From: Bacteroidota bacterium
GTDB lineage: Bacteria; Bacteroidota; Ignavibacteria; SZUA-365; JAADGX01
DNA length: 6,707 bases
Direction: 5' to 3'
Assembly (NCBI GenBank): GCA_024276335.1
Contig: JAJRXL010000226.1
Coordinates: 1-6,707 of the forward strand
Shown: positions 1 through 6,064 of the stretch, piece by piece
How the letters are laid out: every line of letters begins with the position of its first letter
How positions within the stretch are numbered: position 1 is the stretch's first letter
The notes under the pieces: model-generated
The model's input: the letters and a program-made list of their open reading frames with translations, nothing else
What the model was told of the DNA's origin: nothing
The model's database searches: none
Program-made: the position numbers and the translations under genes

Positions 1-91
1 GCACGGCGTCGGGCAATCCCTGCGCGGGAGCGTACGAGCCAAACAGGGCAACGCTAAGGAGCACGAGGAACGGATTCGTATAGGAACGCAT
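1..91 (-). CDS. N-terminus of an exported protein (truncated by window edge)
   Basis: Reading the minus strand from the ATG at 91-89 gives 30 codons that run off the left edge: MRSYTNPFLVLLSVALFGSY followed by APAQGLPDAV. This is a textbook Sec signal peptide: one Arg near the start, a hydrophobic core (FLVLLSVALF), and a likely signal peptidase I site after APA, before QG. An in-frame TGA lies six codons upstream, so this ATG is the first credible start. No good Shine-Dalgarno is visible. The mature protein is not in the window, so its function cannot be named. It lies downstream of the T9SS-cargo protease in the same orientation, separated by a 267-bp spacer, and could be another secreted or envelope protein. 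That is inference. Confidence 0.7.
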   Translation of the reverse strand, partial: MRSYTNPFLVLLSVALFGSYAPAQGLPDAV

Positions 92-198
92 GGCGGTCTC
101 GAGAATGTTTCAACTTATGCTGCTATAGTACGAAAACGGAATTGAAAAGAAAAGTATTACAGGTAAGAGGTAATAGGGTTGGAACGTTCAAACGCTTT

Positions 199-294
199 CC
201 TTCGCGTTCTTCCACCTCCGCAGTGCTCCGGCAGACGGGTTGCGCCTTCTTTGCGTCCTTTGTGGTAAAAAAGCTCTTAGCTCATGGCTCGTGG
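199..294 (-). repeat. degenerate dispersed intergenic repeat ('ACCACAAAGGACGCAAAGAA' type)
   Basis: On the minus strand the block starts with ACCACAAAGGACGCAAAGAA (266-247) and ends with GAACGCGAAGG near 209-199. It has a 9-nt period, with TTCTTTGCG (247-255) and TCCTTTGTG (256-264) on the plus strand matching at 7 of 9 bases. From general knowledge, strings of this kind (ACCACAAAGGACACAAAGAA and variants, reading TTKDTK in one frame) recur between genes in many environmental bacterial genomes and are often found in front of GxxExxY-family genes. No such gene is present here, so this would be a solo or decayed copy. Recognition is from memory of the motif, not from a search. Confidence 0.45.
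272..292 (-). repeat. three tandem degenerate heptamers
   Basis: The plus strand reads AGCTCTT (272-278), AGCTCAT (279-285) and GGCTCGT (286-292), a strict 7-nt period with a constant GCTC core. On the minus strand the units are ACGAGCC, ATGAGCT and AAGAGCT. They directly abut the ACCACAAAGG block, separated only by an A/T run (267-271). Such short heptamer tracts are known from intergenic DNA of several bacterial groups. No function can be assigned. Confidence 0.5.
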
Positions 295-331
295 ATATCC
301 GTCAATTCGCAAATTCCTCTTACCTCGGCCT

Positions 332-360
332 GAAAAACCTTTCCTTGACCCCGGTTCTTC
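332..360 (-). terminator. weak candidate hairpin at the end of the protease gene
   Basis: On the minus strand GAAGAACC (360-353) can pair over 8 bp, with one G-U wobble, with GGTTTTTC (339-332) across a 13-nt loop. The 5' arm overlaps the TGA stop codon of the protease gene by two bases, and the only T run is inside the 3' arm rather than after it. This is therefore not a canonical intrinsic terminator. It could stabilise the 3' end or act as a poor terminator. Confidence 0.2.
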
Positions 361-3340
361 AGTAATCAACCACGATCATCTTCCTGACTGCCGTGTTGCG
401 TCCGTTTGCCAGCATGTAATAGTACACACCCGGCGGCAGTCCCGTTGCATCCACCGTGACGCGGTACGCTCCCCCTTCCAATTCTTTCCGGAGGGGTGTG
501 CGCACAAGCCGGCCCAGGCTGTTGTAGATCTTGAGCGATACGCGTGAACGAGAGGGAATGTTGAAACGTATTTCCGTCGTTGCTCTGAAGGGATTCGGAT
601 AGTTCTGTTCCACGATGAAACCCGTCGCCGTGCCGTCGATGCGTCGCACCGACAGAGTCAGGTCAACGTCGAGAATTTCAAGATCATCGACGGCCGCTTC
701 CACCAGGCCCTCGGGCGGGTAGTCGGCAGCTATAAAGCGAAGTTTCATCTTATCCGTCGGCTCTATGTAATCCTTAATGAAGAACACGATCGGTGTCCAC
801 TCCGCCAGTGTATTTCGTGTATTCTCCACCTGCGTCCACGTCTGTCCGTCGTCGTTGGAGATCAGCACGACCCATGGATCCGTCTTCCCGATCATGCCGC
901 TTCCGGTATGCCACCGCCAGTACCGGAGAACGGGGGTCTCCATGCCGGACGCATCGAGAGTCGTGGTTTGCAGTGTCGTCTGACCACTGTCCACGTCGTT
1001 TGCGCTCACCTTTGCGTTGGGGGCGGCGTTTCCCGTTACCCAACAGATCGTCCCCGTGCCCGGCGTGTGATCCATGTTGGTTTGGACCCAGCTACCGGCC
1101 TGTACCGTGCCGACCGGCGCTTCGCGTACCCAGATGCCCGTCCGGGCGGAATCGGTTTGATCGGGATCGACGACCCAATTGTTATCCTTTTCCTGGTCGT
1201 CATAGAACATCCGTTTGAAACCGACCAGGAACGGATACATGTCCTGGGGAGCCTTGGCAGGGATGCGGATGATCGATCCGAAGTTGTCCTTGGCTTCGAT
1301 GTAGTAGCGAACCAGGGTCCCGACGGGGAATCCCGGGAACTGACCGTCGAAGCGGGTTTTGGTCCTAAACGGCAGGGGCGCGCTCTCGAACGTTTTACCG
1401 TTGTCCGTTGTCCACACGACTTTCAGTTCCTCGACACGCAATACATCGGGGTTCAACGATATAGGGACACGAGCGCTGCCCGTAATGGTAATCGGCTTGT
1501 CGGGCAACTGGTCCTTCAGGGGGTTGTGGGCGAGTATGATTCCGGCGGCTGGTATGCCGTGCTTGATAAACGCCGGGATGATGCCCGTGGAATGGGGCGT
1601 GCCGTTGGACAGGTCGCCGTCGTCATCGTCGGCAACCAGGATTTCGAAGAAGTAATCCGTGAACGCTTCTCCGTGGTTTCCCGCGTCCGGTGTCCCGTGC
1701 CGGGCAAACTGGGCCAGCTTGCGCGTGATGTCGAGGCCGATGTTCTTGCGCGTATCCCACATGGCGCCGGTCAGGATCATCCCGTCCCTGTGGATTTCGC
1801 CTTTGAGATCCTCCGGGTACTTGTAGTCGTTATCGCTGTTGCGAATGATCCCGTAGTTTGGCGGGTTTGCGGGTTTGCGAAAGCCGATCCCGATGCGCGG
1901 GTCGTCGAGTATGAGGTTTGCCTGGATGTCGGCCGTGGCCTCGTTCAAGGCGCCGTTGACCATGCCTTTTTCCCGGCCCAGCGCCTGGTACATGATCTGG
2001 TTTATCCCGTGCCCGTACTCGTGGTAAATGACGTCCGCCATCTCACCGGTGTTGCCGCACCTGCCGGATTCTTTGAAAAAATTAACGCGCTTTCCGTTCC
2101 AGAAAGCGTTGCACGACCTATTGATGTTCACAATCGCGGGAATCTGCTTATCAATGCCGGATGCAGCATCCGAAGAGTCGAGAAAACGCGTGTAGTTGTG
2201 CACTACCGTCACGTGGTAGGCGGTCATTCTTTCGGCCGCGTGTGAATTCTCGTTCGTCCAGTTGACAAGCAGCTCGCTGTCGGCCGCTACCACCGTATCC
2301 ACCACGGCATTTCCTCCCGCCTTTGCTGAATCCGCGCGGAAAGCCCGTGTAAACAGGCCGGAGAGACGAACGATTACGTGGACTGAGTCCTTTCCACTCA
2401 CGTCAAGACTGAACCTGCCGCTGTCATCCGTAACCAGCATCGTATCCTCCACCCAGACGTACATGTCCCGCATGGGGCGATTTTCCGAAGGATTGATATA
2501 CGAGTTGGGAAAGATATCGGCAGTGATGCGACCGGAAAAGGTCTTCGTTGTTCCTGGAGGCCGGTCGGCGGCGACGAAGCGGCGCACTAAGTTGTACCGC
2601 CAGAGGATGGCCCCGTTATGCGCGTCAATGTAGGTATCCCACGCGTGTTCGGGATCGGTTGTCACCACGACGTTATAGACGAGTCGGTACTCGTTAAACG
2701 CGTCATACCGAAGAGGCAAGATGTAGAGCTTGTTTCCCTCGGTACGCATAGCAACGGGATCGCCCCGGAGACCGGCCTTGGCGAACTCGCGCGCTGCAGT
2801 GGGACTCAGCGTGGGGTCTATGGAAACATCTATGTCCGGGTTGAAATCGGAGCCGAACAGGAACACGCGTCCGTCCGAAGTGACACGGGCGACGGTGTAG
2901 GAGTTCAGCACATCGAGGCCCTTGTAGGTCTGTTTCCACGAGTAATACCACTTGCCGTTGACGTTTTCCGCCTGCAAGAGTTTGAGCTCATCCGGTCGAA
3001 CGCGCAGCACGTCCGCGAACTGTCGCAGGAAAAGCTCTCCCGCCCGCGCGGCATTCTGGCCGGTGATTGCCGAAACACCTTCGATCTGAACTCCCTTCCC
3101 CCAGGCCCTGTGGGGGTTGCCGGTAGCCCGGTTGAAGAACGCGTTCCAGGATGGATTGCGCGCGGTAAAGGCGCTCCAGCCCCTGCCGGTCTTGGACAAG
3201 GGCGAAGGAGCCGGCACGTTCCACGGCTGGTACACCTGGTAGTAATCGGGAAGATGAACTCCTATACTCTGATCCTGGGCAAACGCGAAGGTAACGGAAA
3301 GAAGCAGCGTGAGAAAAACAACAGTACCAGACTTGATCAT
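359..3340 (-). CDS. secreted FTP/gluzincin zinc metalloprotease with T9SS type A sorting domain
   Basis: A 993-aa extracellular endopeptidase of the thermolysin/fungalysin-like (M4/M36-type) kind. Residues 1-21 are a Sec signal peptide with cleavage predicted after AFA. Residues ~98-165 resemble an FTP inhibitory propeptide and ~175-250 a PepSY-like domain. A small beta-sandwich (~265-350) precedes the catalytic domain (~355-600). The zinc site is HEYGH (H440, E441, H444) plus E467 in NEATAD. H517 in EIHRDG is the likely transition-state histidine, and C410/C428 flank the helix region as a probable disulfide. DDDDGDLSNG (571-580) looks calcium-binding. Residues ~605-705 are Ig-like and ~706-892 a jelly-roll-like module ending in VEAAVDDLEILD. 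The T9SS sorting domain (~905-993) contains EQNYPNPF, IYNSLGRLVR and ends KMIVVDY. GAGGGAG lies 7 nt before the ATG, with a promoter upstream. The gene is intact, and substrates are unknown. Confidence 0.93.
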   Translation of the reverse strand: MIKSGTVVFLTLLLSVTFAFAQDQSIGVHLPDYYQVYQPWNVPAPSPLSKTGRGWSAFTARNPSWNAFFNRATGNPHRAWGKGVQIEGVSAITGQNAARAGELFLRQFADVLRVRPDELKLLQAENVNGKWYYSWKQTYKGLDVLNSYTVARVTSDGRVFLFGSDFNPDIDVSIDPTLSPTAAREFAKAGLRGDPVAMRTEGNKLYILPLRYDAFNEYRLVYNVVVTTDPEHAWDTYIDAHNGAILWRYNLVRRFVAADRPPGTTKTFSGRITADIFPNSYINPSENRPMRDMYVWVEDTMLVTDDSGRFSLDVSGKDSVHVIVRLSGLFTRAFRADSAKAGGNAVVDTVVAADSELLVNWTNENSHAAERMTAYHVTVVHNYTRFLDSSDAASGIDKQIPAIVNINRSCNAFWNGKRVNFFKESGRCGNTGEMADVIYHEYGHGINQIMYQALGREKGMVNGALNEATADIQANLILDDPRIGIGFRKPANPPNYGIIRNSDNDYKYPEDLKGEIHRDGMILTGAMWDTRKNIGLDITRKLAQFARHGTPDAGNHGEAFTDYFFEILVADDDDGDLSNGTPHSTGIIPAFIKHGIPAAGIILAHNPLKDQLPDKPITITGSARVPISLNPDVLRVEELKVVWTTDNGKTFESAPLPFRTKTRFDGQFPGFPVGTLVRYYIEAKDNFGSIIRIPAKAPQDMYPFLVGFKRMFYDDQEKDNNWVVDPDQTDSARTGIWVREAPVGTVQAGSWVQTNMDHTPGTGTICWVTGNAAPNAKVSANDVDSGQTTLQTTTLDASGMETPVLRYWRWHTGSGMIGKTDPWVVLISNDDGQTWTQVENTRNTLAEWTPIVFFIKDYIEPTDKMKLRFIAADYPPEGLVEAAVDDLEILDVDLTLSVRRIDGTATGFIVEQNYPNPFRATTEIRFNIPSRSRVSLKIYNSLGRLVRTPLRKELEGGAYRVTVDATGLPPGVYYYMLANGRNTAVRKMIVVDY

Positions 3341-3347
3341 GATATTA

Positions 3348-3354
3348 CTCCCTC
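3348..3354 (-). promoter_or_regulatory. Shine-Dalgarno of the metalloprotease gene
   Basis: GAGGGAG on the minus strand stands 7 nt before the ATG at 3340-3338. It fixes the start used here, which also gives a well-formed signal peptide. Confidence 0.75.
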
Positions 3355-3394
3355 ATTGAATGATCGGATGTCAATCCTGCAACGCAATCGATTC

Positions 3395-3423
3395 ATGATA
3401 AAGACTTGAAAAGTGAAAGTCAA
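3395..3423 (-). promoter_or_regulatory. sigma-70-like promoter for the metalloprotease gene
   Basis: The minus strand carries TTGACT (3423-3418; 5 of 6 to the TTGACA -35 consensus), a spacer of exactly 17 nt, and TATCAT (3400-3395; 5 of 6 to TATAAT). A start site about 7 nt further on (~3388) would leave a 5' leader of roughly 48 nt containing the Shine-Dalgarno. The Bacteroidia-type -7 element TAnnTTTG is absent. The promoter suggests the protease is transcribed independently of the upstream deacylase gene. Confidence 0.6.
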
Positions 3424-3512
3424 CAAGTTCTTCCCTGTCCAAAACATACACAAGATAGCTCCATCCCCGCATGAAGACGCCGCCGCGCGCGTGAGTATTC
3501 AGATGAGAGGCA

Positions 3513-3980
3513 CTACCGCAACTCGGCGAATTTCACCAGCTTCGGCTTGACAAGCCGTTCGAAGTCCCGGTATTTCATGCGTATCAGTTCCCAGTGCGAT
3601 CCGGCGTTGAACACGATGTCTTCATCTTCGGCGAGCTTTTCCGCCGCGTACACGTCCATGCCGTAGAGATTGCCGAAGGGCGGCATCGCCCCGAGGTCGC
3701 AGCCGGGAAACAGGTCGCGGAATTCCTCTTCCGTGGCCAGGCTGATCGTCTCTCCCCCCGATGCTTTCCGCAGGGCTTCGAGATCGACCCTGTACGGGGC
3801 GGGCAGCACCGCCATGCACATCGCCCCGTCGATTTTTACCATTACGGTCTTCGCCAGCTCCTTGCCGGACACGTGGGCCGAATGCGCGATCTTCTGGGCC
3901 GTGTACGCAGGAGAATGGCGGATCGTGACGTACTCGATGTTGTTGCTGTCGAGAAATTCTTTCAGTTTCCGAACGGGCAT
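3513..3980 (-). CDS. YbaK/ProXp-family aminoacyl-tRNA deacylase
   Basis: A 155-aa cytoplasmic single-domain protein of the tRNA_edit (YbaK/EbsC, prolyl-tRNA synthetase-associated) family. It covers the full usual family length. Members hydrolyse mischarged aminoacyl-tRNAs in trans, removing wrongly attached amino acids. Visible hallmarks are GKELAKTVMV with the likely catalytic-region Lys44, the loop GAMPPFG (97-103) that lines the substrate pocket, and the C-terminal NAGSHWELIRM...DFERLVKP (125-146). GAMPPFG and the C-terminal motif look closer to ProXp-like free-standing editors than to E. coli YbaK, so the substrate (Cys-, Ala- or other aminoacyl-tRNA) cannot be set by eye. A very strong Shine-Dalgarno supports the start. 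It stands alone between two envelope genes with 172- and 182-bp spacers, and I see no functional link to them. Confidence 0.9.
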   Translation of the reverse strand: MPVRKLKEFLDSNNIEYVTIRHSPAYTAQKIAHSAHVSGKELAKTVMVKIDGAMCMAVLPAPYRVDLEALRKASGGETISLATEEEFRDLFPGCDLGAMPPFGNLYGMDVYAAEKLAEDEDIVFNAGSHWELIRMKYRDFERLVKPKLVKFAELR

Positions 3981-3984
3981 GACA

Positions 3985-3992
3985 ACCTCCTT
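3985..3992 (-). promoter_or_regulatory. strong Shine-Dalgarno of the deacylase gene
   Basis: The minus strand reads AAGGAGGT, a full match to the anti-Shine-Dalgarno core, ending 4 nt before the ATG at 3980-3978. It decides the start codon. No convincing -35/-10 pair was found in the spacer upstream (3993-4162). Confidence 0.85.
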
Positions 3993-4162
3993 CTTATTGA
4001 TTCAAGACCATACGAACCTACTGCATTGAAGAACAGGGCTTGTACCGTGTTTTTGACGGCGGGAGATGGCAACCGCGCGCGATGTAACACCGCCAGGGTA
4101 CCTTTGCTTCGGGAAACGGTTTGTTGCACCGGGAAGAAAAAGATTACCCGGATATTGTTGCG

Positions 4163-6064
4163 CTACTCGATCCAGAGCTTGACGTCGATACGGCGCTTGG
4201 CGGCGTCGGCGAGCCGCGACACGTTGCCGGTGGGATCGATACCTTCACCCCGGATGATCCAGCGGACGCGGCCTTCGTTATTCAACCTTCTAAACGTGGC
4301 TGAGCGCCGGGAAAGGTCTTCTTCGATCATCCTGGCCGCGTAGAACGCGCGCAGGTGCGAAAGCTTGATGTTGCCTTCCTGGCCCGCCATGACGTCGCCG
4401 GTTTTGATAACGGCCGTTTCCGTTTTGACAGTCGGATCGATATAGATACCGTATGCCAGGCCCCTCGGATCCACGAAACCACGCACCTCGATGTTGAGAA
4501 TGTCATGCTCCCCCGCGCACTTGTTGAAGTGGGGGAGGATGCGGGTCTCGATGGTGTCGTACAGCTCCCGGAATATCTTCTCCACCTCTTCCGCGTACGC
4601 CCAGTAGTCCTCGTCATCGGGATCGATGTACGGGGTCTTGCCGCCGGGCGTCAGGTCGATTTCGCCGAGGGAAATGCGGCGGCGAAGACGATCGAGGTTC
4701 TTCTTCGTGTTGGGGTACCAGTAGCCCGTGACGAAGAAGGGGACGTTCTTGCGCCCGAGTTCGAACTTGGCGAACACGACACGCTTCAGATCAAAGTCGC
4801 GCACCAGCGTAGTGTCCAGCGAAAACGGAACGGTCGTGAACACGGAATCCATCCGCGTACTCTGGTAGCAATCTTCCGCTTTGGGCACGACGATGTAGCG
4901 CCTGTTCGCCTTGAGTTCGATTTCGTAACGTCCTTCCTCGTTCGTCACCGCGAATTGCCGGTCCCCGCTTTCGATGTCCCGAACGGTAATCGCTAAGCCC
5001 GTTGCGGGTACGCTGACCCCGGTTTCGCTGGTCAGGCGCACGGTCCCCGCCAAGCGGATGCGGTAGGGAAAATCGGTGGCATAGAGATCGAAACCTCCCT
5101 TGCCACCCGGCCGGTCGGAAGCGAACAGGATGCGACCGCGGTCGGCTGTCAGGAAGGGAAAGCAGTCGTTGAACGCGCCGTTCACCGGGGCGGGGAGGTA
5201 TTCCAACGGCGTCCACGCGGTGTCGGAAACATGCCGCGTCCTGGCGATATCGAAGCCGTGATTCTCGCGTCGGTCGGTGGCGAAGTACAGGTAGCCGTCG
5301 GGACCGAACTGGGGCGAGATTTCCGAGGCCGCGCTGTTGACGCTTGAAGGCAGCGGCACGGGCGGCGACCAGTTTCCCGCGTCGTCCCGCGTCGTCATCC
5401 ACAAATCCACCTGCCGTCTTCCGGTCAATTCCGTGGTCGGCGGTTGTGGGAGACGGTCGGAGGCGAAAACCAGCATCGAACCGTCGAGTGAAACGGCAGG
5501 ATGGGAATCCCACCAGGGCGAGTTGACCCCGGGGAGGGGAGACGGGGGCTCCCACGTATTCCCATTCCACCGCGTGACGCAGATGTCGTTTCCCCCGGCG
5601 CCTTTCTCCTTGTACGAAGCGCCGAGAAACACCGTCCTGTTGTCGGCGGTCAGCGACAAGGTACCGGAATTAAACCGCCCTGAAGAGAACGTGACGTTGA
5701 GCATGGGCGCCTGCCAGGTCGTCCCGCCGCCCACCGATGAAAAAATCGCTTCGCCGTACTTGCTCTCATTGTCGATGAACGTGTTGTGGCCTTCGTGCGG
5801 ACGGTTCGACGTGAAGAGGAGTTCGGTTTCCGTGGCATTCAGCACGGGCGCGAAATCGTCCCACTCCGAGTTGACCCGCTCAAGGTTTACCACGGAAGCA
5901 CCAACGAAGACCGCTCCGGCGGTTTGGTTCTTCGTCGTTTTATCACCCGCCGCGCAGCCGGACAACGCGCTGATAAGAACTGCGCCCGGTATGATGATCG
6001 TCAAGAACGCTCGTTTCATGGCCGGTTTCTTTTTCCGTTTCACAATATCCCATCGTTTTTTCAT
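4163..6064 (-). CDS. PorE-like lipoprotein: PD40 propeller, CRD and OmpA-like domain
   Basis: A 633-aa outer-membrane-associated lipoprotein facing the periplasm. The lipobox is LSGC with lipidated Cys37. Residues ~65-331 form five PD40/WD40-like blades, recognisable by repeats such as LLFTSNR (~82), LVFASDR (198-204), LYFATDR (259-265) and ILFASDR (312-318). Residues ~335-427 look like a carboxypeptidase-regulatory beta-sandwich (VTNEEGRYEIELKA, 373-386). Residues ~428-633 are an OmpA-like peptidoglycan-binding domain, with VRGFVDPRG (527-535), NIKLSHLRA (565-573) and AAKRRIDVKLWIE at the end. D532 and R572 match the two residues that bind the peptide stem in OmpA. This is the domain order of T9SS PorE without its TPR part. 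The ATG overlaps the stop of the upstream gene (ATGA). A second in-frame ATG (6019-6017, Met16) would give a more typical 21-residue signal peptide. A role in T9SS is inference; the general alternative is another OmpA-family envelope tether. Confidence 0.88.
   Translation of the reverse strand: MKKRWDIVKRKKKPAMKRAFLTIIIPGAVLISALSGCAAGDKTTKNQTAGAVFVGASVVNLERVNSEWDDFAPVLNATETELLFTSNRPHEGHNTFIDNESKYGEAIFSSVGGGTTWQAPMLNVTFSSGRFNSGTLSLTADNRTVFLGASYKEKGAGGNDICVTRWNGNTWEPPSPLPGVNSPWWDSHPAVSLDGSMLVFASDRLPQPPTTELTGRRQVDLWMTTRDDAGNWSPPVPLPSSVNSAASEISPQFGPDGYLYFATDRRENHGFDIARTRHVSDTAWTPLEYLPAPVNGAFNDCFPFLTADRGRILFASDRPGGKGGFDLYATDFPYRIRLAGTVRLTSETGVSVPATGLAITVRDIESGDRQFAVTNEEGRYEIELKANRRYIVVPKAEDCYQSTRMDSVFTTVPFSLDTTLVRDFDLKRVVFAKFELGRKNVPFFVTGYWYPNTKKNLDRLRRRISLGEIDLTPGGKTPYIDPDDEDYWAYAEEVEKIFRELYDTIETRILPHFNKCAGEHDILNIEVRGFVDPRGLAYGIYIDPTVKTETAVIKTGDVMAGQEGNIKLSHLRAFYAARMIEEDLSRRSATFRRLNNEGRVRWIIRGEGIDPTGNVSRLADAAKRRIDVKLWIE
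6061..6064 (-). promoter_or_regulatory. ATGA stop-start overlap (translational coupling)
   Basis: On the minus strand the upstream gene ends CCC ATG CCA TGA, and the lipoprotein gene begins with the ATG embedded in CATGA. The 4-nt overlap, with no Shine-Dalgarno ahead of this ATG, suggests re-initiation by terminating ribosomes and a shared transcript. If translation really starts at Met16 (6019), the overlap becomes a 41-nt gap and the coupling is less strict. Confidence 0.6.

Larger units (their letters stand above)
161..325. repeat. 10-bp perfect inverted repeat flanking a spacer element
   Basis: AGGTAAGAGG at 161-170 is matched by its exact reverse complement CCTCTTACCT at 316-325. The two arms enclose 145 bp that contain the degenerate short-repeat block and the heptamers. 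The arms could be ends of a small non-autonomous element, or arms of a long-range RNA fold in the spacer. No flanking target-site duplication is obvious, and a 10-bp match can arise by chance in a spacer of this size. Confidence 0.3.

Noticed and set aside
92..180. Possible promoter for the left-edge exported protein (TATAGC, TAATAC, TTTTCA boxes)
   Set aside because: No pair of boxes had an acceptable 16-18 nt spacing. The region is AT-rich, so isolated matches are expected.
142..333. Plus-strand open frame of 63 codons in the left spacer
   Set aside because: It runs through the degenerate repeat block, has no Shine-Dalgarno or recognisable protein features, and is best explained as read-through of repeats.
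908..2245. Plus-strand open frame of 445 codons opposite the protease gene
   Set aside because: It lies wholly antisense to a gene with full domain evidence. Its translation is Arg/Val/Gly-rich with no motif, and GC-rich third positions of the real gene readily keep antisense frames open.
2618..3409. Plus-strand open frame of 263 codons
   Set aside because: It is antisense to the propeptide region and promoter of the protease, has low-complexity composition, and shows no domain or ribosome binding site.
4129..4151. Hairpin CCGGG / CCCGG with 13-nt loop just downstream of the lipoprotein gene
   Set aside because: The stem is only 5 bp and no T run follows on the minus strand (TGCAACAAACC), so it does not qualify as an intrinsic terminator. 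The flanking direct repeat TTGTTGC (4121-4127, 4155-4161) is short enough to be chance.
3594..4343. Plus-strand open frame of 249 codons spanning the deacylase and spacer
   Set aside because: It is the shadow of two minus-strand genes with recognisable families, and its translation has no family features.
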